Shown: one piece after another, positions 52,653 to 60,449 of the stretch
How the letters are laid out: each line of letters starts with the position of its first letter
Position numbering within the stretch: the stretch's first letter is position 1
Assembly (NCBI GenBank): GCA_942490705.1
Contig: CALNXY010000003.1
Span: 310,001 to 374,000 of the forward strand
Source: JAGRCP01 sp942490705
GTDB taxonomy: Bacteria > Chloroflexota > Anaerolineae > Caldilineales > Caldilineaceae
Direction: 5' to 3'
Length of the DNA stretch: 64,000 bases
The notes under the pieces: model-generated
Seen by the model: only the letters and a program-made list of their open reading frames with translations
Told to the model about the DNA's origin: nothing
Database searches by the model: none
Translations under genes and position numbers: made by a program

Positions 52653-54327
52653 CAACGTCTCTCGTTACCGAGCGGCGGATGAGCCCTTGCCGGAGCGCTA
52701 TCAGCTTTGGCCTCTCTATGGGGCCGGGTTGGAGAACCTGGGCCTTGACGGTGAGATGATCGAAGTAGATCTTGTCGAGCCGGGCCCGGACGAACTGCTG
52801 GTGCGCCATGACGCCGTCGGTATCTGTTTTTCCGATATCAAAGTGATTCGAACCGGCGAAAACCATCCGCGTATCTACCGCGACATTCGTGAGAACCCCG
52901 TCGTCCTTGGCCATGAAGTGAGCTTGACCGTGGTCAAGGTCGGTGACGACCTGCGCGACCAGTACAAACCGGGCCAGCGCTTCATCGTCCAGGCCGATAT
53001 CTACATCGACGGTGTGAGCTATGCCTATGGCTACGAGATTCAGGGCGGCTTTTCCGAATACAACATCGTGGATCAGCGTGTCTTGAACGGCGATGGCGGC
53101 AACTATCTCATCGAAGTCCAGCCCGACACCGGGTTTGCCGAGGCCGCGCTCAACGAACCGTGGGCCTGCGTCGAGGCCGCGTATACGCCCGTCTATCGCA
53201 CCGCTTGGCAGCCGGGCGGTACGCTGCTCTTGCGCGGGCGCGGCAAGGGCGTCAGCCTCGGCGAGGCCGCGGCCTGGCGTCCGGCGCAGGTGGTGGTGGA
53301 TGTGGCGGACGGGGCGCTGGCCGACGAGGTGCGCGCATGGGCCACAGCCAACGACGTCACACTTCTTGAGGACGACGGCGAGATGGCGTTTGACGACATC
53401 GTCATTGTCGACAACGATCCCGACCTGATCGAAGGCGCCTTCGGGCGGCTGGCCCGTGGCGGTGTCTTTAACGTGGTCACGCCTGAGTCGATTGCGCGGC
53501 CGGTTCAGTTAGATATCGGGCGCATTCACTACGATAATCTGGCCGTTATCGGCGCCAACGGCCAGGAAATCGGCGCGGCCTACACGCCGGTGCGCACCCA
53601 GCTGAAGCCGGGCGGCCGCACCTGGGTCTTGGGCGCGGCCGGGCCAATGGGTCATATGCACGTCCAGCGCGCCCTGGAGATGGATGGCCGCCCAGGCCGC
53701 ATCGTGGCGACCAACATCCACGAAGCGCGCATGGGCCCGACGCGCGACAAGTTCGCCGAACCGGGCACGCGTGCCGGCGTGGAGATGCACTTCATCGCCC
53801 GCGACCAATTTGACTCTGACGAAGCCATGGCTGACGAATTGCGTAAGGTGACCAATGGCGGCTTTGACGACATCGTGGTCATGGCGCCCAGCACCAAGGT
53901 CATCGAAGATGCCATGCCGCTCTTGATCGACGACGGCGTCATGAACGTCTTTGCCGGCTTGCCCCGGGGCACCATGGCCAGCTTCGATTACAACCTGATT
54001 GTCGCCCATGGCAATCGCTTCGTTGGCACCAGCGGCTCTTCGATCGACGACCTGCGCCACATGCTCGATCTGACGGAGCGCAACGTGCTGTCCACGAATG
54101 GCGCGGTGGCGGCAGTGGCCGGCATCGAGGGCGTGCCCGATGGCCTGCGCTCGGTGGCGGAGGGGCGCTTCCCCGGCAAGGTGGTCATCTATCCCCACAT
54201 CGACGATCTGCCCCTCACCCCGCTCGAGGAGCTGGCTGACGTTCTGCCTACCGTCTACGCCAAGCTGCAAGACGGGCGTATCTGGACCCGGGAAGCTGAG
54301 GAAGAACTTTTGCGCATCAAGCTATAG
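52645..54327 (+). CDS. Enlarged SorE-like (L-sorbose-1-phosphate reductase-type) dehydrogenase
   Basis: A 560-residue medium-chain dehydrogenase variant. VGICFSDIKVIRTGE and VVLGHEVSLTV give the catalytic zinc site (cysteine, histidine, glutamate). The four-cysteine structural zinc lobe is missing. YKPGQRFIVQADIY, YEIQGGFSEYNIV and LNEPWACVEAAYTP follow the SorE/YdjJ pattern. So do GFDDIVVMAPSTKV and NRFVGTSGSSIDDLRHML near the end. An extra domain of about 110 residues (roughly 190-305, from PGGTLLLRGRGKGVSLGEAA) precedes the real Rossmann loop WVLGAAGPMGHMH, as if a second degenerate nucleotide-binding domain were inserted. The likely role is reduction of a ketose phosphate to a hexitol phosphate. 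It is coupled to the PHP gene. Confidence 0.75.
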   Translation: MPDNVSRYRAADEPLPERYQLWPLYGAGLENLGLDGEMIEVDLVEPGPDELLVRHDAVGICFSDIKVIRTGENHPRIYRDIRENPVVLGHEVSLTVVKVGDDLRDQYKPGQRFIVQADIYIDGVSYAYGYEIQGGFSEYNIVDQRVLNGDGGNYLIEVQPDTGFAEAALNEPWACVEAAYTPVYRTAWQPGGTLLLRGRGKGVSLGEAAAWRPAQVVVDVADGALADEVRAWATANDVTLLEDDGEMAFDDIVIVDNDPDLIEGAFGRLARGGVFNVVTPESIARPVQLDIGRIHYDNLAVIGANGQEIGAAYTPVRTQLKPGGRTWVLGAAGPMGHMHVQRALEMDGRPGRIVATNIHEARMGPTRDKFAEPGTRAGVEMHFIARDQFDSDEAMADELRKVTNGGFDDIVVMAPSTKVIEDAMPLLIDDGVMNVFAGLPRGTMASFDYNLIVAHGNRFVGTSGSSIDDLRHMLDLTERNVLSTNGAVAAVAGIEGVPDGLRSVAEGRFPGKVVIYPHIDDLPLTPLEELADVLPTVYAKLQDGRIWTREAEEELLRIKL

Positions 54328-54452
54328 CGCGGACTGTGGAACTGGGCGCGCGGAATGTAAGCCGGCAGCAGCTGCTGTGACCCATCATTTTGTTATGCTC
54401 CCTGCGACCACTACGTCTTTAACATTACCATCATGCACCATCGAGATCGTCT

Positions 54453-55247
54453 ATGAACGCACAACCATTGCTGGATCAAATCGCCATCGTCACCGGCGGC
54501 GCCCAGGGCCTGGGGCGCGAAATTTGCCTGCGGCTGGCCCAAGAAGGCGCCCACGTTGTCGTAGCCGACCTGAACGCCGAGCAGGCGCAAGTCACCGCCG
54601 AAGAGATTGCGGCTGCGACGGGGCGACAGACACGTGCGATTGCCGCCAACGTCACCGACGAAGAGCAGGTGGCCGCACTCGTCGATCAGACTGTGGCCGA
54701 ATTTGGCCGGCTTGACATCATGGTGGCCAATGCCGGCATCGTGCTGTCCGGCCCGGTAGAAGAATTTCCGCTCGAACGCTGGCAGACTGTCATCGAAGTC
54801 AACCTGATCGGCTACTTTCTCTGCGCCAAGCACGCAGCCCGGGTAATGAAGCCCCAGGGCAGCGGCGCAATTGTGCAGATCAACTCGAAGTCGGGCAAGA
54901 AGGGCAGTTCCAAGAACTCAGCCTATGCCGCGAGCAAGTTCGGCGGCATCGGTCTGACGCAGAGCATTGCGTTGGAACTGGCCGAATTTGGCGTGCGCGT
55001 CAATGCTATCTGCCCCGGCAACCTGCTCGATTCCCCACTTTGGGTGAACTCCCTGTATGCCCAATACGCCGCGCGCCTGGGCGTCAGCGAAGCCGAAGTG
55101 CGCCAGCGCTACGTCGACCAGGTGCCCATGAAGCGCGGCTGCACTTACGAAGACATCACCAACATGGTCGTTTTCCTCGCTTCGGATCAGTCGAGCTACA
55201 TGACCGGTCAGGCGATCAACGTGACGGGCGGGCAGGAGATGAAGTGA
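54453..55247 (+). CDS. Sorbitol-6-phosphate 2-dehydrogenase-like SDR
   Basis: A 264-residue short-chain dehydrogenase. VTGGAQGLGREICLRLAQEG is the cofactor loop, VANAGIVLSGP the NAG motif and the catalytic serine, tyrosine and lysine sit in INSKSGKKGSSKNSAYAASK. The segment from that point, FGGIGLTQSIALELAEFGV and VPMKRGCTYEDITNMVVFLA, closely matches E. coli SrlD as I recall it, including SYMTGQAINVTGGQ. The reaction is D-glucitol-6-phosphate to fructose-6-phosphate with NAD. It follows the SorE-like gene by 125 bases, the order expected of a sorbose-type route. Confidence 0.85.
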   Translation: MNAQPLLDQIAIVTGGAQGLGREICLRLAQEGAHVVVADLNAEQAQVTAEEIAAATGRQTRAIAANVTDEEQVAALVDQTVAEFGRLDIMVANAGIVLSGPVEEFPLERWQTVIEVNLIGYFLCAKHAARVMKPQGSGAIVQINSKSGKKGSSKNSAYAASKFGGIGLTQSIALELAEFGVRVNAICPGNLLDSPLWVNSLYAQYAARLGVSEAEVRQRYVDQVPMKRGCTYEDITNMVVFLASDQSSYMTGQAINVTGGQEMK

Positions 55248-55286
55248 TTGCGGAGTGCGGCGTTGGGATTGAGGATTTGGATCATC

Positions 55287-56558
55287 ATGGCCACTTTTGT
55301 CGGGTTCGGCTTTGGCGCGATTCAGGCCGGGCTCTTTCTTTACGAGGCGCATCAGAGCGGAGCCTTCGACCGCTTGGTCGTGGCGGAGGTGCTGCCCGCG
55401 CGGGTGGCGGCTTTGCGCCAGGCCAGCGGTATCCTGCACATCAACGTTGCCCATGCTGACGGCGTGAAGATCGCGGCCGTAGGTCCGGTTGAAATCTACA
55501 ACCCCACTGTCGCAGAAGATCGAGCTGCGCTGGTCGAGGCCATCGCCGCTGCCCATGAGTTGGCGACAGCCATTCCCAGCGTGAGCTTCTACACCGGCGA
55601 CGGGCCCGGCAGTCTCCACCGTGTCCTGGCTGCGGGGTTGGATGAGAAGGTTCACCGCCACGGGCCGCAAGCGGTGCTGTACGCTGCCGAGAATCATAAC
55701 GAAGCTGCGCAGATTTTGCAGGAGGCGGTTGCGAGCGCACTTGTCCATGCTTCTCCCGGTCAGGCCACACGCTACCTGGCTTTCTTGAACACGGTGATCG
55801 GCAAGATGAGCGGCGTCGTGCCTCTGGCCGGTGCAGCGTCTTCTGATGGATTGGCACCCGTTACGCCCGGATCGGATGAGGCCTATCTTGTCGAAGCCTT
55901 TAACCGCATTCTGGTCTCTCAATCCCATTTGCCGATGTTACCTGGGCGATCACGCTTTGTGCGTCGGCTGGATGTCTTTGCCGAAAAGCCGGATCTACTC
56001 CCCTTCGAGGAGGCCAAGCTCTACGGGCACAACGCCATGCATGCCATGGCCGGCTATCTTGCCGCGCGCCTTGGTCTGGAAACCATGGCCGAACTGCGCC
56101 ACCATCCCGACGTGCTAGCGTTGGTGCGCGAGGCCGGTCTGACGGAAGCGGGCGCCGCGCTCTGCCGCCGTTACGCCGGCGTCGATCCGCTCTTCTCTCC
56201 GGCTGGCTTTGCCGACTACGTGGATGACCTGCTGGTGCGCATGGTCAACCCCTTTTTGCGCGACGGCGTGGCCCGCGTTACGCGTGATCCGGCGCGTAAG
56301 CTGGGTTGGAATGATCGGCTGATTGGCGCCATGCGCATGACGCTGGCCGAAGATGGTGAACCGCGACGTCTGGCCATGGGCGCGGCCGCCGCGCTGACAC
56401 AGTTGCGGGCGGCTGACTCAGCCCATGAGTCGCACGAACAGGCGCTCGCCGCACTCTGGCAGGCCGACTCGCCGCCGCCGGTCGAAGTTGCCGTGCTCAG
56501 CGCCTGGATCGAGCGCGGTCAGCATGAACTGGCTGTTTGGGATGTCAGCCAGAGGTAA
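55287..56558 (+). CDS. Mannitol-1-phosphate 5-dehydrogenase-like protein
   Basis: A 423-residue enzyme of the long-chain mannitol dehydrogenase group. The N-terminal FVGFGFGAIQAGLFLYEA is the nucleotide-binding loop. INVAHADGVKIAAVGPVEIY and VLYAAENHNEAAQIL follow. The catalytic region is FLNTVIGKMSGVV and KLYGHNAMHAMAGYLAARLG, with the conserved lysine, asparagine and histidine. RDPARKLGWNDRLIGAMRM is near the C-terminus. MtlD proteins oxidise mannitol-1-phosphate to fructose-6-phosphate; related enzymes use other hexitol phosphates. The ATG at 55287 is 39 bases after the SrlD-like stop; open frame upstream has no similarity. Confidence 0.8.
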   Translation: MATFVGFGFGAIQAGLFLYEAHQSGAFDRLVVAEVLPARVAALRQASGILHINVAHADGVKIAAVGPVEIYNPTVAEDRAALVEAIAAAHELATAIPSVSFYTGDGPGSLHRVLAAGLDEKVHRHGPQAVLYAAENHNEAAQILQEAVASALVHASPGQATRYLAFLNTVIGKMSGVVPLAGAASSDGLAPVTPGSDEAYLVEAFNRILVSQSHLPMLPGRSRFVRRLDVFAEKPDLLPFEEAKLYGHNAMHAMAGYLAARLGLETMAELRHHPDVLALVREAGLTEAGAALCRRYAGVDPLFSPAGFADYVDDLLVRMVNPFLRDGVARVTRDPARKLGWNDRLIGAMRMTLAEDGEPRRLAMGAAAALTQLRAADSAHESHEQALAALWQADSPPPVEVAVLSAWIERGQHELAVWDVSQR

Positions 56559-56580
56559 CTGTGCTGACTTTGGCTTATCC

Positions 56581-56601
56581 TTTCGAATCAATTTCGTTTC
56601 G
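56581..56601 (+). promoter_or_regulatory. Candidate DeoR operator with three TTTCG boxes
   Basis: TTTCG occurs at 56581, 56592 and 56597, the last two in direct contact, 10 bases before the -35 of the next promoter. TTTCG-type boxes are seen at several DeoR-family operators, and a DeoR gene follows. Confidence 0.35.
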
Positions 56602-56611
56602 TAAATCCTAC

Positions 56612-56640
56612 TTGTCGATCATGCCTTTATTCAGTACAAT
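56612..56640 (+). promoter_or_regulatory. Sigma-70 promoter of the DeoR-kinase unit
   Basis: TTGTCG (56612-56617) and TACAAT (56635-56640) have exact 17-base spacing. The DeoR start codon is 120 bases downstream, leaving a long leader. Confidence 0.55.
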
Positions 56641-56759
56641 CGTAAGCCAAATGATAATGACTCAGCCGAGTCGTTGAGCGCCCCAGCTCAAGCCGCCTCA
56701 CTGGTCAGACGCTGAAACGCCACAGAAAACCGAAACCTGCGGTAAAAGGAGCAGCTCCC

Positions 56760-57566
56760 ATGGGCGACCTCGATCAAGATGAAGTGGAAAGCGAACATAC
56801 TACGATTTCAAGTGATGACCGGCGTGATCTGATTATTCAGACGCTACGCGAGCAGGATTCGGTCACCGTTTCGGATCTCAGCCAGCGTTTGGGCGTCACC
56901 GAAGTGACCACCCGCAAAGACTTGCAGATGCTGGAAGAACAGGGCTATCTGACACGGGTGCGGGGCGGCGCGGTCATGTCCGGTCGCGGCCAATTAGAGC
57001 TGCGTTTTGCCGCCCGTCAACAGCTCTTGCTCGATGAAAAGCGTCGCATTGCGGCCCAAGCCGCGCGTTTTATCCAGGCGGGCAGCACCGTCTTTCTCGA
57101 CGGCAGCAGCAGTGTCTTTCAGATGACCCGGCTGCTGCGTGATCAGACCAATTTGACCGTTGTGACCAATGGTCTCTATGCCGCACTGGAGCTTAGCTTT
57201 GCGCCTGAGATCACGACCATTGTCGTCGGCGGCATCTTGCGTCGCCGCACAAGTAGTCTGGTCGATGTCCTCACGCCCAATTTTCTTCGCCGCATTCACG
57301 TTGACATCGCCTTTTTGAGCTGTCGCGGCTTCACCATGCGCAACGGCATGATGGAGTCGGATCTGCGTGAGGCGCAATTGAAGCGCTCTATGTCCCAATC
57401 GGCCCAGCGCACGATTGCCCTGGTCGATCACTCCAAGTTCGGCAATCCCTTTACGGCCAGTTCCTTGTTGCCCGAAGAGATCGACCTCATGATTTCCGAC
57501 ACCGGGCTAAGTGCAGAAAACGTAAATCAGGTGCGCGAACTGGGCATCGAGCTGGAGCTTGTGTGA
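56760..57566 (+). CDS. DeoR/GlpR-family repressor of the hexitol cluster
   Basis: A 268-residue regulator. The winged helix (about 18-72) has RRDLIIQTLREQDSVTV, LSQRLGVTEVTTRKDLQML and YLTRVRGGAV. The effector domain has VFLDGSSSVFQMTRLL, LTVVTNGLYAALEL and IVVGGILRRRTSSLVDV. An acidic N-terminal tail of about 17 residues is unusual. AAAGGAG lies ten bases before the ATG. It sits in front of the rhamnulokinase-like gene and between it and the dehydrogenase genes, so it probably controls the whole cluster in response to a sugar phosphate. Confidence 0.85.
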   Translation: MGDLDQDEVESEHTTISSDDRRDLIIQTLREQDSVTVSDLSQRLGVTEVTTRKDLQMLEEQGYLTRVRGGAVMSGRGQLELRFAARQQLLLDEKRRIAAQAARFIQAGSTVFLDGSSSVFQMTRLLRDQTNLTVVTNGLYAALELSFAPEITTIVVGGILRRRTSSLVDVLTPNFLRRIHVDIAFLSCRGFTMRNGMMESDLREAQLKRSMSQSAQRTIALVDHSKFGNPFTASSLLPEEIDLMISDTGLSAENVNQVRELGIELELV

Positions 57567-57623
57567 CGGAAGCGGATACGTGGTTGGTGCGTACCAAAAC
57601 AATAAACCTGGAAAGGGTTTGAG

Positions 57624-59114
57624 ATGAGTTCCACAGCTGACTTTCTTGCAGCCGACCTGGGCGCCTCCAACGGGCGTGTCTTGCTGGCACAATGGGATGG
57701 CGAACGCTTTGACCTGGAAGTGATTCATCGTTTCCCCAATGGGCCCACCCACGTGTTGGGGCGTGACTATTGGGATGCCCTCAGCCTGTGGTCGGAGATT
57801 AAGCAGGGACTGGCGCGTTACGCCGCCGACGCATCGTCAGCGCCCGCGGGCATCGGCATCGATACCTGGGGCGTCGACTATGGCCTCCTGGACAGCGCCG
57901 GCAACCTGTTAGGCAATCCGGTCCACTATCGCGACGCCCGCACGAACGACATGATGGAGGAAGCCTTCAAGCATGTCCCGCGCGAGGAGATTTTTGGCAT
58001 TACAGGTCTCCAGTTTATCCAACTCAACACGATTTTTCAGCTCTATGCCATGCGCCACCTGGGCGATCCCCAGCTGGATTATGCCGATCGCTTACTCTTG
58101 ACGCCCGATCTCTTGAATTATTGGCTGACAGGACGCCAGGCCGGCGAGTACACCATTGCGTCGACTACACAACTGCTGGACGCCCGCACGCGCCGCTGGT
58201 CTGCGGAACTCATGGGGCGGCTCGATTTGCCCGTCGCGATCATGCCGGAGCTGGTCGAACCTGGAACGGTGCTCGGGTCCATCCTGCCCCAGATCGCAGC
58301 GGAAACCGGGCTGGCGCCGGGCGCGCAGGTCATTGCCGTGGGCAGTCACGATACTGCCAGCGCAGTCGCGGCCGTACCGGGCCTTGACCGGGACAGCCTC
58401 TACATCAGCAGCGGCACGTGGAGCCTCATGGGCATCGAGACGCCTGCGCCAATCATCAACGATCAGGTGTTGGCTTACAACTATACCAATGAGGGGGGAG
58501 TCGGCAACACGATTCGTTTCCTCAAAAACATTACGGGCCTTTGGCTGCTCCAGGAATGTCGCAATCAGTGGCTGCGGGCCGGTGACGAGTATGATTGGAG
58601 CGAGCTCATGGCCTTGGCCGAGCAGGCGGAGCCCTTCCGCTCAATTGTTGATCCGGATCACGCCGATTTTTTCAACACGCCCAACGACATGGTCGGCGCC
58701 TTGCGCCACTACTGTGCACGCAGCGGCCAGCCGGAGCCCGAAACCGTGGGACAGGTCGTGCGCTGCTGTCTCGAGAGCCTGGCGTTGCGCTATCGACGCG
58801 TCTTCCTCGATCTCGAGGAACTCGCTGGTCATAGCCTGTCGGTGATTCGCGTGGTCGGCGGTGGCAGCCAGAACCGGCTGCTCAACCAGTTTACGGCCGA
58901 TGCCTGCCAACGTCCCGTCGTCTCCGGTCCGGCCGAGGCGACTGCTTTGGGCAACGTCATGGTGCAGGCTATTGCCACCGGGCATCTGGCGGACGTGGCC
59001 GAGGGACGCGCTGCGATTGCTGCCTCAATTGCCCAGGAAGAGTTCCTGCCCGGCCCTGCAAGCGCCTGGGACGATGCATTCATGCGTTTTGAACAGCTCG
59101 TCGCGAACGGATAG
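57624..59114 (+). CDS. Rhamnulokinase-like FGGY kinase
   Basis: A 496-residue kinase. The N-terminal FLAADLGASNGRVLLAQWD, then VIHRFPNGP and GIGIDTWGVDYGLLDSAG are rhamnulokinase hallmarks. VHYRDARTNDMM lies in the sugar-binding lobe. The ATPase half has SHDTASAVAAVPG, YISSGTWSLMGIE and VVGGGSQNRLLNQFTADACQ. It should phosphorylate a ketohexose or 6-deoxyketohexose at C1. No rhamnose isomerase is present, so L-rhamnulose is not proven as the substrate. In this cluster it may supply the ketose-1-phosphate for the SorE-like enzyme or the class II aldolase. It lies 57 bases after the DeoR gene. Confidence 0.85.
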   Translation: MSSTADFLAADLGASNGRVLLAQWDGERFDLEVIHRFPNGPTHVLGRDYWDALSLWSEIKQGLARYAADASSAPAGIGIDTWGVDYGLLDSAGNLLGNPVHYRDARTNDMMEEAFKHVPREEIFGITGLQFIQLNTIFQLYAMRHLGDPQLDYADRLLLTPDLLNYWLTGRQAGEYTIASTTQLLDARTRRWSAELMGRLDLPVAIMPELVEPGTVLGSILPQIAAETGLAPGAQVIAVGSHDTASAVAAVPGLDRDSLYISSGTWSLMGIETPAPIINDQVLAYNYTNEGGVGNTIRFLKNITGLWLLQECRNQWLRAGDEYDWSELMALAEQAEPFRSIVDPDHADFFNTPNDMVGALRHYCARSGQPEPETVGQVVRCCLESLALRYRRVFLDLEELAGHSLSVIRVVGGGSQNRLLNQFTADACQRPVVSGPAEATALGNVMVQAIATGHLADVAEGRAAIAASIAQEEFLPGPASAWDDAFMRFEQLVANG

Positions 59115-59120
59115 TCAGCC

Positions 59121-59525
59121 ATGCTAGCCGAACTGTTGGAGTTTATTCTTGACGGCATTGAAGTTGCTGCTTTAGCCATAGAGGTGCTGGCCGTCGGCAT
59201 CATTGTCTTTGCCGTTGTCTTTGGCATGGTTGAATATGGGGCGGATGTCTTTCGGGGCGGCCAGTCTGCCGTCAGTGAACGTTATACGGCTTACAAGACG
59301 ACGCTCGGTCGCGCTTTGCTGCTCGGCCTGGAAATTCTTGTTGCTGCTGACATCATCAAGACTGTTGCGTTAGAGACCACCTTTGAGAGCGTAGCCATTC
59401 TCGGCTTGCTGGTCATTATCCGAATCTTCCTCGGCTGGTCGTTGATCGTTGAGATCGAGGGGCGCTGGCCCTGGCAGCCGGAACGCCCCGAAAATGATGA
59501 CGACGTCAGTAATCAAGAGGCATAG
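59121..59525 (+). CDS. DUF1622 family membrane protein
   Basis: A 134-residue protein with three hydrophobic segments (about 10-35, 70-90 and 92-112). The sequence from RGGQSAVSERYTAYKTTLGR, then LLLGLEILVAADIIKTVALE, and VIIRIFLGWSLIVEIEGRWP is typical of DUF1622. Its function is unknown. It starts six bases after the kinase stop, so it is in the same message, although the family is not usually linked to sugar use. A terminator follows. Confidence 0.75.
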   Translation: MLAELLEFILDGIEVAALAIEVLAVGIIVFAVVFGMVEYGADVFRGGQSAVSERYTAYKTTLGRALLLGLEILVAADIIKTVALETTFESVAILGLLVIIRIFLGWSLIVEIEGRWPWQPERPENDDDVSNQEA

Positions 59526-59670
59526 AGGTTTTGTAGCCTGTTGGATAGAACGCGGATGTAACAGGATTTGGCGGATTTTCGTAGATTTTTCTGCTTCAAT
59601 TGCGCAGTTTGGCCTTAGCCGTTGACGCCGCGTTCGACTGTGGCAGCGTCTAAATGGTTGCACTGACCGG

Positions 59671-59707
59671 AAAGTCTGACCCTCACTCGGAAGGTCAGAC
59701 TTTTTTT
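59671..59707 (+). terminator. Rho-independent terminator between convergent genes
   Basis: AAAGTCTGACC (59671-59681) pairs perfectly with 59693-59703, with an 11-base loop, and is followed by four more T's on the plus strand (seven T's from 59701). It should end the DeoR-kinase-DUF1622 message. The minus-strand RraA-like stop codon lies within the right arm, so it may also act in that direction. Confidence 0.8.
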
Positions 59708-60417
59708 GCAATACGGGCTTTCAGCGCTTCGACCTGCGCGCCCATTGCCGCCTGCGCCTCGGCCAACCGCGCGACCGACACGTCTGCTCCGCGCATTGCC
59801 TCCAGCACAAAGGCCTCGGCCGCAATGAACTCATCGCCGGCATCGGCGACATCCGCCGCGATGTCGACGGGGATGGTTGTCACCCCATTGCAATCGCCAT
59901 GCAGCAGCGCGTCCGGATAGATCGTGATGCCGCCAACGTGGACCGGCACGTGAATCTGGGGCGTGTGGTTATAGCCGTGCGAGCAAATCGTGCCATCCGT
60001 AAAAGCCGGGAAGTCGATGGCCCGCACTTGCTCCAGATCGCGGCCCGCGCCTGAAGTGATCAGGCCGACCGCGCCAAAGGCCTTGTAGGTCGTACACATC
60101 ACTTCGCCGAAGGTAGCGGCTACGGTGGGGTCGTCAATGTCTTGAAAAACGACAAAGGCAGGCCCCGAGAGTTCTCCGAAGCGCTCCACCTGGTCACGCA
60201 GCCCGGCATAGCCGTCGCCTTTGCCAGGGGGCGCAGCCGCACGGAATGTGGCCGTCGCGGCAAAGCCGACGGCGGGCGGCATCTCGGGAAAGGCGGCCTG
60301 GATGCGTGCGTCCATGTAGCCGGCGTTGCGGGGCCGGACGTCAAACAGTTCGATGATGTTGCAGATTGTCGGCGTGTCAAAGGTGCGCAGTTTGGCGAGG
60401 GTTTCAGCTGCTAGCAT
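59695..60417 (-). CDS. RraA-like 4-hydroxy-4-methyl-2-oxoglutarate aldolase-fold protein
   Basis: A 240-residue protein. FDTPTICNIIELFDVRPRNA is the usual start of the fold. CTTYKAFGAVGLITSGAGRD contains the G-x-x-R-D substrate/metal motif. IDFPAFTDGTICSH and IYPDALLHGDCNGVTTIP with the metal-binding GD follow. RraA-fold proteins are divalent-metal aldolases or decarboxylases acting on 2-oxo acids; some regulate RNase E, which is less likely here. The ATG at 60417 has AGGAG seven bases upstream and is preferred to the one at 60423. It ends the DapA-family unit. Confidence 0.75.
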   Translation of the reverse strand: MLAAETLAKLRTFDTPTICNIIELFDVRPRNAGYMDARIQAAFPEMPPAVGFAATATFRAAAPPGKGDGYAGLRDQVERFGELSGPAFVVFQDIDDPTVAATFGEVMCTTYKAFGAVGLITSGAGRDLEQVRAIDFPAFTDGTICSHGYNHTPQIHVPVHVGGITIYPDALLHGDCNGVTTIPVDIAADVADAGDEFIAAEAFVLEAMRGADVSVARLAEAQAAMGAQVEALKARIAKKV

Positions 60418-60449
60418 ACTCATTCTCCTGATCGGGTGAAAGGGTGAAT

